NCBI RefSeq assembly: GCF_000241525.1
Contig: NZ_AHIL01000049.1
Location: 186,001-250,000 of the forward strand
Length of the DNA stretch: 64,000 bases
Direction of reading: 5' to 3'
Origin: Comamonas testosteroni ATCC 11996
Lineage (GTDB): Bacteria > Pseudomonadota > Gammaproteobacteria > Burkholderiales > Burkholderiaceae_C
This document shows, one piece after another, positions 26,615 through 37,163 of the stretch. Position 1 is the stretch's first letter. The number at the start of each line of letters is the position of its first letter. A model generated the notes under the pieces. That model had not been told where the DNA came from. It was given only the letters and a program-made list of their open reading frames with translations, and made no database searches. Made by a program: the position numbers and the translations under genes.

Positions 26615-27484
26615 TCAATCGTCGTGCAGGCCGCGCTCGTCGGGTTCGTCCTTGGAGGTCGCCACGATGCTGACCTGCTCGCCCTTGGCACGACGCCAAA
26701 CATAGATCACATAGCCCGAGACCGAGTAACCGACAAACACCAGGAACAGCATGGTTGCAGGCTCGATACTGACCACGGCCATCAGCAGCGCCACCACCAC
26801 CAGCGAGACGAACGGCATGCTCTTGGCGCCGCCGATGTCCTTGAAGCTGTAATAGGGAATATTGGTGACCATGGTCAGGCCCGCGAACAGCGTGATGGCG
26901 AACATGATCCAGGACAGATCGGCCCGATCCGTGGGATAGCCACCGAACCAGGAAATCACATCGCCAAAGATGGGCACATCGCGATGGGAAACCATCAAGG
27001 CACTGGTCAGCCAGATAAAGCCCGCCACCAGAGCCGCGGCCGCAGGCGAAGGCATGCCCTGGAAGTAGCGTTTGTCCACCACGGCCGTATTCACGTTGAA
27101 GCGCGCCAGGCGCAATGCCGCGCAGGCGCAATAGACGAAGGCGGCAATCCAGCCCCAGCGCCCCAGGGGACGCAAGGCCCATTCATAGGCAATCAGCGCA
27201 GGCGCGGCACCAAAGGACACCATGTCGGAGAGCGAATCCATCTGCTCGCCGAACGCGCTTTGCGTGTGCGTCATGCGCGCCACGCGGCCGTCAAGACTGT
27301 CGAGCACCATGGCGCAGAAAACGCCCACGGCCGCCAGTTCGAACTTGTTGTTCATGGCCATGACGATGGCGTAGAAACCGCCAAACAGCGCTGCCAGCGT
27401 GAACAGATTGGGCAGCACATAAATGCCTTTGCGCGGCTTGCGCGGCATTCCACTCAGATCGGCAGAATCATTGCTGTTTTGCAT
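26615..27484 (-). CDS. pssA: CDP-diacylglycerol-serine O-phosphatidyltransferase
   Basis: A 289-residue multi-pass membrane enzyme making phosphatidylserine from CDP-diacylglycerol and serine, the precursor of phosphatidylethanolamine. The CDP-alcohol phosphotransferase motif reads DSLDGRVARMTHTQSAFGEQMDSLSD. About eight hydrophobic helices follow. Start ATG 27484 lies eight bases after GGAGG; the longer frame to 27508 is not needed. It sits between ilvC and leuA, a setting found in other betaproteobacteria, but with a terminator upstream (27611) it probably has its own promoter. Confidence 0.93.
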   Translation of the reverse strand: MQNSNDSADLSGMPRKPRKGIYVLPNLFTLAALFGGFYAIVMAMNNKFELAAVGVFCAMVLDSLDGRVARMTHTQSAFGEQMDSLSDMVSFGAAPALIAYEWALRPLGRWGWIAAFVYCACAALRLARFNVNTAVVDKRYFQGMPSPAAAALVAGFIWLTSALMVSHRDVPIFGDVISWFGGYPTDRADLSWIMFAITLFAGLTMVTNIPYYSFKDIGGAKSMPFVSLVVVALLMAVVSIEPATMLFLVFVGYSVSGYVIYVWRRAKGEQVSIVATSKDEPDERGLHDD

Positions 27485-27517
27485 CAAACAGACCTCCAGT
27501 GCTTGCATGTCAAATGC

Positions 27518-27546
27518 ATGCAGCTATTAAAACGATAGTATTTCAA
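27518..27546. repeat. short repeat fragment
   Basis: GCAGCTATTAAAACGATAGT resembles the AT-rich head of the dispersed repeat family; weak match. Confidence 0.3.
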
Positions 27547-27610
27547 GCATGGCCATCACGGCCATGTCCCTGCCACCAGTGTACCCGCCACACAGATCGC
27601 ATCCGGAATG

Positions 27611-27635
27611 AAAAAAGGCCACCTCGAAGGTGGCC
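27611..27635 (-). terminator. terminator of the ilvIHC operon
   Basis: AGGCCACCTTCGAGGTGGCC hairpin on the minus strand followed by TTTTTT. Confidence 0.85.
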
Positions 27636-27683
27636 TCTTGCCCAAGCGCAGTCATCCGGCTCGCGCCGAATGACTTGCCTGCA

Positions 27684-28772
<1,089 letters not shown>

Positions 28773-29264
28773 TTAGACACGCAGAATGCGTTCGCCGCGG
28801 CCAATACCCGAGGCGCCCGTGCGAACGGTCTCAAGGATGGCAGTGCGATCAATGGCCTGCAGGAAGGCGTCGTTCTTGGACTGGTCGCCGGTCAGCTCCA
28901 CGGTGTAGCTCTTCTCGGTCACGTCGATGATGCGGCCGCGGAAGATGTCCGCCATGCGCTTCATTTCCTCGCGCTCCTTGCCCACGGCACGCACCTTGAC
29001 CATCATCAGCTCGCGCTCGGTGTAGGCACCTTCGGTCAGGTCCACCACTTTAACCACTTCAATCAGTCGGTTCAGGTGTTTTGTGATTTGCTCAATCACA
29101 TCGTCCGAGCCCGTGGTGAGGATGGTCATGCGCGACAGCGAGGGGTCCTCGGTCGGTGCGACAGTCAGGGATTCGATGTTGTAGCCACGGGCAGAAAACA
29201 GGCCCACGACGCGCGACAGTGCTCCAGGCTCGTTCTCGAGCAGCACGGCAATAATGTGTTTCAT
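28773..29264 (-). CDS. ilvH: acetolactate synthase small subunit
   Basis: A 163-residue regulatory subunit of acetohydroxyacid synthase; its ACT domain (HIIAVLLENEPGALSRVVGLFS, residues 3-75) binds valine for feedback inhibition, and it stimulates the large subunit. Start ATG 29264 has GAGGAA seven bases upstream. It follows ilvI with a gap of 158 bases that contains a dispersed repeat, so the two are probably cotranscribed but may differ in expression. Confidence 0.96.
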   Translation of the reverse strand: MKHIIAVLLENEPGALSRVVGLFSARGYNIESLTVAPTEDPSLSRMTILTTGSDDVIEQITKHLNRLIEVVKVVDLTEGAYTERELMMVKVRAVGKEREEMKRMADIFRGRIIDVTEKSYTVELTGDQSKNDAFLQAIDRTAILETVRTGASGIGRGERILRV

Positions 29265-29339
29265 TGGGAGATTCCTCTTTTCGCCGCCCTCCCCTGACAC
29301 CGGTAAGTGCCAGGCTCGGCGGACAATAGATTCGTCAAA

Positions 29340-29398
29340 AGATGCTATTTAAAATATAGCTGCTTGCGATTGAAATGTAAGCGTTTGAGACCGATTTC
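29340..29398. repeat. dispersed repeat between ilvI and ilvH
   Basis: GATGCTATTTAAAATATAGC, then TGCTTGCGATTGAAATGTAAGCG and a TTTGAGACCG tail: an AT-rich palindrome followed by the AGCTGCTTGCG core, as in the copy inside the GNAT gene at 38085. Confidence 0.55.
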
Positions 29399-29422
29399 AC
29401 TGAAGAACCGGCTGTCCACGCA

Positions 29423-31210
29423 TCACAGGTCGTCAGCGCCCAGCAGCATTTCCGTGATGCCACGGCCGGCCTGCACCATGGGGAACACGTTCTCGGTCGG
29501 ATCGGTGCGGAAGTCCAGGAAGACCGTCTTGCTTTCCTCGCGCACGATGCGACGTGCCTCGCGCAGCGCAGCTTCGACATCGGCAGGCTTTTCGATCAGC
29601 AGGCCACGGTGACCGAAGGCCTCCGCCAGCTTCACGAAGTCGGGCAGCGAATCCATGTAGCTGCTCGAGTAGCGACCCGAGTATTCAATTTCCTGCCACT
29701 GACGCACCATGCCCAGGAAGCGGTTGTTCAGCGCGCAGATGACCACCGGGGTGTTGTACTGCTTGCAGGTAGCCAGCTCCTGGATGTTCATCTGGATCGA
29801 GCCTTCGCCCGTGATGCAGAAGACTTCGGAGTCGGGCTTGGCCAGCTTGATACCCATGGCGTAAGGCAGACCCACACCCATGGTGCCCAGACCGCCGGAG
29901 TTGATCCAGCGACGGGGTTCATCAAAGCGGTAATACTGCGCCGCCCACATCTGGTGCTGACCCACATCGGAGGTGATGTAGGCGTCCGCATCCTTGGTCA
30001 TGTTCCACAGCGTGTCGACCACATACTGAGGCTTGATGACTTCGGTGTTGGACTTGTCGTAGCTCAGGCAGTCGCGGCTGCGCCAGCCTTCGATGGTGTT
30101 CCACCATTGACCCAGAGCTGCCTCATCGGGACGCTGGGCCGACTCGCGCAGCATGGCGATCAGCTCGCTCAGCACATCCTTGACATCGCCCACGATAGGC
30201 ACGTCCACCTTCACGCGCTTGGAGATGGAGGAAGGATCGATGTCGATATGGATGATCTTGCGCTCCACCGACATGAAATGCTTGGGATTGCCGATCACGC
30301 GATCGTCAAAGCGAGCACCCACAGCCAGCAGCACATCGCAGTTCTGCATGGCATTGTTGGCTTCGATGGTGCCGTGCATGCCAAGCATGCCCAGGAACTT
30401 CTTGTCGCTGGCGGGGTAGGCACCCAGACCCATCAGGGTGTGAGTGACCGGGTAGCCCAGCATGTCCACCAGCTGGCGCAGCTCGTTGCAGGCATTGCCC
30501 AGAAGCACGCCGCCGCCGGTATAGATATAGGGGCGCTTGGCCGTCAACAGCAGCTGCAGAGCCTTGCGAATCTGGCCCGCATGACCCTTTTTGACGGGGT
30601 TGTACGAGCGCATTTCCACTTTTTCAGGATAGCCTGTGTACAGCGCCTTCTTGAAGGACACGTCCTTGGGAATATCCACCACCACAGGGCCGGGGCGGCC
30701 GGTGCGGGCGATGTGGAAAGCCTTTTTCATGGTCTCGGCCAGCTCGCGCACATCCTTGACCAGGAAGTTGTGCTTGACGATGGGACGAGTGATGCCCACG
30801 GTGTCGCACTCTTGAAATGCGTCGGTACCGATGTAATTGGTCGATGTCTGACCCGCAATCACCACCATGGGGATGGAGTCGGTATAGGCGGTGGCAATGC
30901 CCGTCACCGCGTTGGTCAGACCGGGGCCGGAAGTCACCAGCGCCACGCCCACCTCGCCGGTGGCACGCGCAAAACCGTCGGCAGCATGCACGGCCGCCTG
31001 CTCGTGGCGCACCAGCACATGCTGAATGCTGTCCTGCTTGTAGAGCGCGTCGTAGATATAGAGAACTGCCCCGCCAGGGTAACCCCACAGGTGCTTGACA
31101 CCTTCAGCCTGAAGAGACTTGATGAGGATTTCGGAGCCCATCAATTCCTGGGCGCCCTTGGGGGACGATGCAGCAGCTGCAGAGGCCAGCTCGGCTTTGG
31201 AGATTTCCAT
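29423..31210 (-). CDS. ilvI: acetolactate synthase large subunit
   Basis: A 595-residue thiamine-diphosphate enzyme condensing two pyruvates, or pyruvate and 2-oxobutyrate, in valine and isoleucine synthesis. The N-terminal half has the catalytic Glu region (GVKHLWGYPGGAVLYIYDAL, HEQAAVHAADGFAR) and the C-terminal half the ThDP motif GEGSIQMNIQELATCKQYNTPVV-like with GDG replaced by GEG. Start ATG 31210 is preferred over TTG 31216. First gene of the ilvIHC block. The 265-base upstream region, shared with a divergent sigma factor gene, shows GATAAT boxes on both strands. Confidence 0.96.
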   Translation of the reverse strand: MEISKAELASAAAASSPKGAQELMGSEILIKSLQAEGVKHLWGYPGGAVLYIYDALYKQDSIQHVLVRHEQAAVHAADGFARATGEVGVALVTSGPGLTNAVTGIATAYTDSIPMVVIAGQTSTNYIGTDAFQECDTVGITRPIVKHNFLVKDVRELAETMKKAFHIARTGRPGPVVVDIPKDVSFKKALYTGYPEKVEMRSYNPVKKGHAGQIRKALQLLLTAKRPYIYTGGGVLLGNACNELRQLVDMLGYPVTHTLMGLGAYPASDKKFLGMLGMHGTIEANNAMQNCDVLLAVGARFDDRVIGNPKHFMSVERKIIHIDIDPSSISKRVKVDVPIVGDVKDVLSELIAMLRESAQRPDEAALGQWWNTIEGWRSRDCLSYDKSNTEVIKPQYVVDTLWNMTKDADAYITSDVGQHQMWAAQYYRFDEPRRWINSGGLGTMGVGLPYAMGIKLAKPDSEVFCITGEGSIQMNIQELATCKQYNTPVVICALNNRFLGMVRQWQEIEYSGRYSSSYMDSLPDFVKLAEAFGHRGLLIEKPADVEAALREARRIVREESKTVFLDFRTDPTENVFPMVQAGRGITEMLLGADDL

Positions 31211-31475
31211 GATCAACCTTTGTGAATTTCTCTAACGAAAAACCTTCGGTGCCCTTAGCCTGAAGCCCTTGTGAGGCCGGTTTAGGACTTAAGACCACAT
31301 GCCATGGACGTTTGTGTGTACGCCGGACCGTGATCCGTTTGCTTCTTTAAGTTGAAGATCATTATCGCACTGCAACAAGACCTTCAAATGCAGTACACAA
31401 AAAAACATCATCGGATGCGATAATCGGCCGCTTTCGCCACTACCTAACTCCCGCTTTCTCCAGGGTTACTCTCTC

Positions 31476-32045
31476 TTGGCCACAGAACAAGAACTGTCTG
31501 CATTCCTCAAAGACGTCGAAAAGCGCGCCTTCAAACGCAGCGTTTTCCATGTCCGTGACGAGGAGGCCGCCCTGGATATCGTGCAGGACAGCATGCTCAA
31601 GCTGGCCCAGCACTATGGGGACAAGCCCGTCAACGAGCTGCCGATGCTGTTCCAGCGCATTCTGTCGAACAGCACCCTGGACTGGTTTCGCCGCCAAAAG
31701 ACCCAGAAAGCCGTTTTCACCCACTTCAGCGACCTGGAGTCTTCCGTAGACGGGGACAGCGACTTCGACTGGCTGGAAACCTATGCCACCAATAGCAACG
31801 AAGCAGCCTCCAGCAACGCCGAGAGCCTGACCGAACGCAAGCAGACACTGCAAAGCATAGAAAAAGAGATACAGGAGCTGCCTGCACGTCAACGCGAGGC
31901 CTTTCTCATGCGTTACTGGGAAGAGATGGATGTCGCGGAGACCGCTGCCGCCATGGGTTGCTCAGAAGGTAGCGTCAAAACCCATTGCTTCCGCGCCATC
32001 CAAACATTGAGCAAGGCACTCAAGGCCAAAGGAATCGAGTTATGA
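31476..32045 (+). CDS. RNA polymerase sigma factor, ECF-like
   Basis: A 189-residue sigma-70 family factor. Region 2 is at about 20-75 (DIVQDSMLKLAQHYG, LDWFRRQK) and region 4 at about 130-185 (LPARQREAFLMRYWEEMDVAETAAAMGCSEGSVKTH), linked by an acidic stretch. The start is TTG 31476, after CAGGG, and fits the family N-terminus. The next gene overlaps its stop by four bases and encodes a single-pass membrane protein, a setting like sigma/anti-sigma pairs, although these proteins are not recognised anti-sigma domains. The signal is unknown. Confidence 0.85.
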   Translation: MATEQELSAFLKDVEKRAFKRSVFHVRDEEAALDIVQDSMLKLAQHYGDKPVNELPMLFQRILSNSTLDWFRRQKTQKAVFTHFSDLESSVDGDSDFDWLETYATNSNEAASSNAESLTERKQTLQSIEKEIQELPARQREAFLMRYWEEMDVAETAAAMGCSEGSVKTHCFRAIQTLSKALKAKGIEL

Positions 32046-32497
32046 AATCCGTGCCCACCCTCCGGCAAGAACAGGCCGTCGACCGTATTGCCCGTCAAAT
32101 CACTGCCCGACTGAGTGAGGGTGAAGCCTTGCTCCCGTATGAAGTCACCGAACGCCTGCGCGCCTCCCGCGAGCAAGCCGTGTCCATACGCCGCCGCGAA
32201 GCGTCTGTGCTGCGCGTTCAGGCCAGCACCGCAACCTCTGCCCAGGGCAGCACCCTGACACTGGGCAACCCCGACGAGGGTAACGGCTGGTGGCGCACCC
32301 TGGTCTCGGCCATCCCCGTTTTTGCACTCATTGCGGGCCTGGTAATCTACAACTCCGACACCGAACAAAGTATGCTGAGCGAAGTCACCGAGGTCGATAC
32401 CGCCTTGCTGACCGATGATCTGCCCCCTGCTGCCTACTCTGACCCTGGTTTCATCCAGTACCTCAAGACCTCGGCAGCCACTCCATCAGAACACTAA
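32042..32497 (+). CDS. DUF3619 single-pass membrane protein
   Basis: A 151-residue protein: an acidic/basic N-terminal helix region (DRIARQITARLSEGEALLPY, ERLRASREQA) in the cytoplasm, one membrane segment at about 84-101, and an extracytoplasmic tail. It matches DUF3619 by pattern. Its ATG overlaps the sigma factor stop (ATGA), so the two are translationally coupled. A role as the sigma factor's membrane-bound partner is inferred from position and topology only. Confidence 0.75.
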   Translation: MKSVPTLRQEQAVDRIARQITARLSEGEALLPYEVTERLRASREQAVSIRRREASVLRVQASTATSAQGSTLTLGNPDEGNGWWRTLVSAIPVFALIAGLVIYNSDTEQSMLSEVTEVDTALLTDDLPPAAYSDPGFIQYLKTSAATPSEH

Positions 32498-32519
32498 ACA
32501 GCCTGCCACCTCTGTCTTG

Positions 32520-33335
32520 ATGCCCACTGAGAAGCGCTCCCTCCTGAAACCCGACAACACCGCCGCCATCATGGCGGCGCTGTTGTTGGTGGCCTTGGGC
32601 TGGACAGGATGGAATGTCGTACAGCAAGTCAGGCTGGCACCGAGCTCCGTGCCCCCCGCCACGGTCGCTGCATCCAGATCCATGCATGCAGACCCGTCCA
32701 CGCGCCAAAGAGCCACGGCACAGGCTTCGGGCCCACGCTGGGGCGAGCTCAGCAGCCACCAGCGCGAGATTCTGCAGCCGCTGCAAGAGCGCTGGGCCAT
32801 GATCGGCTCGGTACAGAAGCGCCGCTGGATTGCCCTGGCGGATGGCTTTGACAAACTCAGCGAGCGCGAACAGCAAAAGCTTCATGACCGCATGGAAGCC
32901 TGGTCCGGCCTGAGTGCCGCCCAGCGCAACCAGGCCCGGCTGAACTTCGCCATTACCAACAAGCTCGCGACCGACAAACAGGCCCAGTGGGAGGCCTACC
33001 AGGCTCTGAGCGATGAGGAAAAGCGACTGTTGGCCGCCCGCGCCACCCCCAAGGTGGTAAGCGCCGCACCCGCCATCAAGCCCGTGCCTTCCAAGAAGCT
33101 GGCGCGCATTCCTGCTGCCACGGCCTCACCCAATACGGTGCCCAATCTGCCCAAGATTCCGCCCGCAACCATTCATCACCCACCACCGCCCGTGCCCGCA
33201 ACACCAGCCATGGTGGAGACGCACCCCATCCGTACGCCCTCGGTGATTGTGGAGACGGCTCCCGTAGACATTCCTCGCGCCACACCGATCACCCTGCCTC
33301 CGCTGGATGCGCCAAGTCAAGACGCCCACCAATGA
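32520..33335 (+). CDS. DUF3106 membrane-anchored, Pro-rich protein
   Basis: A 271-residue protein with one N-terminal membrane segment (about 16-34), a DUF3106 helical region at about 75-170 (WGELSSHQREILQPLQERW, RWIALADGFDKLSEREQQKLHDRM, LSDEEKRLL) and a Pro/Ala/Thr-rich tail of 100 residues. DUF3106 repeats resemble LTXXQ-like periplasmic stress proteins, so an envelope-sensing role is possible but not shown. It lies 22 bases after DUF3619. Start ATG 32520 is chosen because upstream frame codons overlap the previous gene. Confidence 0.75.
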   Translation: MPTEKRSLLKPDNTAAIMAALLLVALGWTGWNVVQQVRLAPSSVPPATVAASRSMHADPSTRQRATAQASGPRWGELSSHQREILQPLQERWAMIGSVQKRRWIALADGFDKLSEREQQKLHDRMEAWSGLSAAQRNQARLNFAITNKLATDKQAQWEAYQALSDEEKRLLAARATPKVVSAAPAIKPVPSKKLARIPAATASPNTVPNLPKIPPATIHHPPPPVPATPAMVETHPIRTPSVIVETAPVDIPRATPITLPPLDAPSQDAHQ

Positions 33336-33393
33336 CAGTATCGGCGCGGCAACCGAGCGCCAAGCCCGCTGACCCGAGCCCTACAATGCCCTC

Positions 33394-33942
33394 ATGCAGC
33401 AAGACACCCCGATCCGCGAAGGCAGTGCAGCACCTTTATCCACTCCTGATTTCATAGCTCCAAGCCTGCGCCGCCGCATGGCCTGCTGGCTTTATGAAGG
33501 CATGCTTTTGTTTGGCGTGGTGTTCATCGCCGGCTATCTGTTCGGCACGCTGTCGCAGACGCGCAATGCACTCGACAACCGTCATCTGCTGCAGGCCTTC
33601 ATGCTGGTGGTGCTGGGGATTTACTTTGTCTGGTTCTGGAGCAAGGGGCAGACGCTGGCCATGAAGACCTGGCATATCCGCGTGGTCGATACCCAAGGCC
33701 GCCCCCTGACGCAAACCCGCGCCCTGCTGCGCTACGCAGCCAGCTGGATGTGGTGGCTGCCGCCGCTGGCCCTGCTCTACCCGCTGGGCCTGCCGCCACT
33801 GGAAGTGCTGGTGCTGCTCATGGGCTGGATTCTGATCTGGGCCTTGCTGAGCCGCTTTCACCCCCGAAAGCAGTTCTGGCACGATGCCTGGGCCGGCACC
33901 CAGCTGGTGCATCAGGCCCCCACTCCCAAACGCATCCGCTGA
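33394..33942 (+). CDS. RDD family membrane protein
   Basis: A 182-residue inner-membrane protein with four hydrophobic segments. The RDD signature is partial: SLRRRMACWLYEGMLLFGVVF at the start and WHDAWAGTQLV near the end, with GQTLAMKTWHIRVVDTQG between. The function of the family is largely unknown; some members take part in ion transport. It follows the DUF3106 gene by 58 bases and precedes dgkA by 12. Confidence 0.85.
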   Translation: MQQDTPIREGSAAPLSTPDFIAPSLRRRMACWLYEGMLLFGVVFIAGYLFGTLSQTRNALDNRHLLQAFMLVVLGIYFVWFWSKGQTLAMKTWHIRVVDTQGRPLTQTRALLRYAASWMWWLPPLALLYPLGLPPLEVLVLLMGWILIWALLSRFHPRKQFWHDAWAGTQLVHQAPTPKRIR

Positions 33943-33954
33943 CCCGACCTCTCC

Positions 33955-34353
33955 ATGAGCACCTCCTCACCCGACCCCGTCAACCCGCAAAAAAGCCGTA
34001 CCGGACTGTCCCGGGTGCTGCATGCCGGCGGCTACTCGCTGGCTGGCCTCAAGGCCGGCTGGCATGAAAAGGCATTTCAGCAAGAAGCCATCTGTGCTGC
34101 TGTCATGATTCCTCTGGCGCTCTGGCTGGGCCAGAGCTGGGAGCAGACAGCGCTGCTGGCCGGCAGCGTCATCCTGGTGCTCATTGTGGAATTGCTCAAT
34201 ACCGGCATAGAGGCAGCCATAGACCGTATCGGCCCCGAATGGCACGAGCTGTCCAAGAAAGCCAAGGACATGGGCAGCGCCGCCGTATTTCTGGCCCTGT
34301 GCCTGTGCGCAGCCGTCTGGGCTGCCGCTCTTTATCACCGTTTCATCGTATGA
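33955..34353 (+). CDS. dgkA: diacylglycerol kinase
   Basis: A 132-residue three-helix membrane kinase that phosphorylates diacylglycerol to phosphatidic acid, recycling lipid left by periplasmic glucan synthesis. The motif IVELLNTGIEAAIDRIGPEWHELSKKAKDMGSAAV carries the catalytic Glu and Asn residues. Length is close to E. coli DgkA (122). Its stop overlaps the next start by four bases. Confidence 0.95.
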   Translation: MSTSSPDPVNPQKSRTGLSRVLHAGGYSLAGLKAGWHEKAFQQEAICAAVMIPLALWLGQSWEQTALLAGSVILVLIVELLNTGIEAAIDRIGPEWHELSKKAKDMGSAAVFLALCLCAAVWAAALYHRFIV

Positions 34354-34943
34354 CTCAACCCGCTTTTTCCATTTGCGTGTACTGCGGCTCACGCCCCGGC
34401 ACCAACCCTCAATTCACCGAAGTCGCCAAGGCCGTGGGCCAATGGATAGGCTCGCGCGGCGGTCAGCTGGTCTATGGCGGCGGACGCAGCGGCCTGATGG
34501 GCGTGGTGGCAGAAGCCACGCAACAAGCTGGCGGCCGCGTCGTCGGCATCATCCCTCAGGCACTGGTCGACAAGGAACTGGCCAACCAGGCCTGCGACGA
34601 ACTGCACATCGTCAAGAACATGCACGAACGCAAGGCCATGATGGCCGAGCGCAGCGATGCCTTCGTGGCCCTGCCCGGCGGCATCGGCACGTTTGAAGAG
34701 CTGTTCGAAGTCTGGACCTGGCGCCAGCTGGGCTACCACGACAAGCCCGTCGGCATTCTCAATGTGGATGGCTATTACGACGCCATGCTGCAGTTTCTTC
34801 AGTCCTGTGTGGGCAACGGCTTCATGGGCGAGTGGCAGATGGGCCTGATCGAAAGCAGCAGCGACACCTCGGCCCTGCTGCAAAATCTCGTCCAGAATGC
34901 CGGCAGCCAACTGGATACCCCGCCTCTGCGCTCGGTGATCTGA
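34350..34943 (+). CDS. LOG family protein (nucleotide 5'-phosphoribohydrolase)
   Basis: A 197-residue Rossmann-fold protein of the LOG/TIGR00730 family, which releases free bases from N6-modified adenosine monophosphate or other nucleotides. The signatures GGGRSGLMGVVAEAT and PGGIGTFEELFEVWTW are complete. Start ATG 34350 overlaps dgkA (ATGA). Annotated in many genomes as lysine decarboxylase, which is wrong for this fold. The physiological substrate is not known in this organism. Confidence 0.9.
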   Translation: MTQPAFSICVYCGSRPGTNPQFTEVAKAVGQWIGSRGGQLVYGGGRSGLMGVVAEATQQAGGRVVGIIPQALVDKELANQACDELHIVKNMHERKAMMAERSDAFVALPGGIGTFEELFEVWTWRQLGYHDKPVGILNVDGYYDAMLQFLQSCVGNGFMGEWQMGLIESSSDTSALLQNLVQNAGSQLDTPPLRSVI

Positions 34944-35012
34944 GCCCTGAAAACCCTGCAGGGCGGCATCCGCCGGCCTGCAGGCAATGCGCACGCCCGG
35001 CTCCGGGCCATG

Positions 35013-35043
35013 AAAAAAGCCAGACTCAAGGTCTGGCTTTTTG
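35013..35043. terminator. bidirectional terminator
   Basis: AAAAAGCCAGAC and GTCTGGCTTTTT arms between the LOG gene and the converging PII gene. Confidence 0.85.
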
Positions 35044-35077
35044 ACTGGGGCGCATGACAGGGGCGCGACATGGCGGC

Positions 35078-35428
<351 letters not shown>

Positions 35429-35467
35429 TCAATTGATTGAAATCGGCAAAACACCGGAGGCAGAGCC

Positions 35468-37114
35468 TCAGGCGCGAAATTTGTTGGTGATGGGGTAGCG
35501 CCAGTCCTTGCCAAAGCTGCGCATCGTCAGGCGTGGACCGACCGGCGCCTGGCGACGCTTGTACTCGTTGATTTGTATCAGACGCGTGACTCGCTCCACA
35601 TCCGCCGGCGCAAAACCCTCGGCGACGATGGAGCTTATGCTCTCGTTGTTTTCCATGTAACGGGACACGATGGCATCCAGCACCTCGTAGTCCGGCAGAC
35701 TGTCCTGATCCTTCTGATCGGGGCGCAACTCGGCGCTGGGCGGACGCGTGATGATGCGCTCGGGAATGGGATCGAGCCCGGTGCCGAAGGGGTCGTTGGC
35801 ATTGCGCCAGCGTGCCAGCGCAAAAACCTCTGTCTTGAACACATCCTTGATGACGGCAAAGCCTCCGGCCATGTCGCCGTACAGCGTGCAATAGCCGGTG
35901 GACATCTCGCTCTTGTTGCCTGTGGTCAGCACGATGGAGCCAAACTTGTTGCTCATGGCCATCAGCAAGGTACCGCGAATACGGGCTTGCAGGTTTTCCT
36001 CGGTCGTGTCTTCGGCGCGCCCGGCAAAAGTGCCTGCCAGCGCAGCCTTGAAGGCCTCGAACTGCGGCGCGATATCGATTTCTTCGTGCTGCACGCCCAC
36101 GCGCTCGGACATCTCGCGCGCATCCAGCCAGCTGATATCGGCCGTATAGGGCGAAGGCATCATGACCGTGCGCACCTTGTCCGCCCCCAGCGCGTCCACG
36201 GCGATAGCCAGTACCAGGGCCGAGTCCATGCCGCCCGACAGGCCGATGAGTGCCCCCGGAAAACGGTTCTTGCCGACATAGTCGCGCACGGACAGCACCA
36301 GCGCAGACCAAAGCGCATGGTGGTGGCTCAGCTGGGGCTTGACTTGGCCCATCAGCGTCACGCATCCATCCACCAGTTGCGCGGCCACCACGGGCAGCTC
36401 TTCATCGAAAGCTGCCGCGCGAGCCGCCACCTGACCTCTGGCGTCCACCGCAAACGAGCAGCCGTCGAACACGACTTCGTCCTGGCCGCCCACCAGATGG
36501 GCATAGACCAGTGGGACCGCGTTTTCAACGGCGCGCTGCGCTATCACCGCCTCGCGCTCCAGGGGTTTGCCACTATGAAATGGCGAGGCATTGATGACGA
36601 CCAGCAACTGGGCGCCTGCGGCCACGGCGATACGAGCCGGGCCGGCATGCCAGGCGTCTTCGCAAATCAGCAACCCGATCTGGATGCCGTCGAGCTCGAA
36701 GACACAGCTCTCTTCGCCGGCCGCAAAGTAGCGCTGTTCGTCGAACACGCCAAAATTGGGCAGCAGCTGTTTGAAATAGCGCGCAATCTGCTGACCATCG
36801 CGCAGCACGCTGGCAGCATTGAACAGTTTCTCACCTTGCGCATCGCGCTGCGGGTGACCGATGACCAGCGCCAGCCCCGGCCATTGGACACTGGCTTGCT
36901 GCAATTGCTGCAGGGCCGCGTCGCAGGCCTCCAAGAATGCCGGACGCAGATACAGATCCTCAGCCGCGTAGCCGCACAGGGCAAGCTCGGGCGTGAGCAG
37001 CAGGCGGGCACCGTTGGCATAAGCTTCAGCAGCAGCGGCGATGATTTTCTGGACATTGCCAGAGAGGTCTCCCACAACAAAATTGCGTTGGGCACAGCAA
37101 ATGGAAAGCGTCAT
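35468..37114 (-). CDS. nadE: glutamine-dependent NAD+ synthetase
   Basis: A 548-residue two-domain enzyme making NAD from deamido-NAD with ATP and ammonia from glutamine. The N-terminal nitrilase-type glutaminase (1-260) shows Glu in LLLTPELALCGY, Lys in FKQLLPNFG and Cys in LLICEDAWH. The C-terminal synthetase (from about 285) has the P-loop SGGMDSALVLAIA. Start ATG 37114 matches the family (MTLSICCAQRNF). The divergent GNAT-like gene begins 49 bases away. Confidence 0.96.
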   Translation of the reverse strand: MTLSICCAQRNFVVGDLSGNVQKIIAAAAEAYANGARLLLTPELALCGYAAEDLYLRPAFLEACDAALQQLQQASVQWPGLALVIGHPQRDAQGEKLFNAASVLRDGQQIARYFKQLLPNFGVFDEQRYFAAGEESCVFELDGIQIGLLICEDAWHAGPARIAVAAGAQLLVVINASPFHSGKPLEREAVIAQRAVENAVPLVYAHLVGGQDEVVFDGCSFAVDARGQVAARAAAFDEELPVVAAQLVDGCVTLMGQVKPQLSHHHALWSALVLSVRDYVGKNRFPGALIGLSGGMDSALVLAIAVDALGADKVRTVMMPSPYTADISWLDAREMSERVGVQHEEIDIAPQFEAFKAALAGTFAGRAEDTTEENLQARIRGTLLMAMSNKFGSIVLTTGNKSEMSTGYCTLYGDMAGGFAVIKDVFKTEVFALARWRNANDPFGTGLDPIPERIITRPPSAELRPDQKDQDSLPDYEVLDAIVSRYMENNESISSIVAEGFAPADVERVTRLIQINEYKRRQAPVGPRLTMRSFGKDWRYPITNKFRA

Positions 37115-37163
37115 GAAAAGCAAGCTAGGCGGTGAGGCCACCAGCCCCCGCGACAATCAGGGC

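Noticed and set aside
29609-31225. Plus-strand frame of 538 codons
   Set aside because: Antisense to ilvI.
31211-31475. Possible attenuation leader before ilvI
   Set aside because: The best short ORF (MIFNLKKQTDHG...) is not enriched in Ile, Val or Leu codons and no terminator follows.
35573-37135. Plus-strand frame of 520 codons
   Set aside because: Antisense to nadE.
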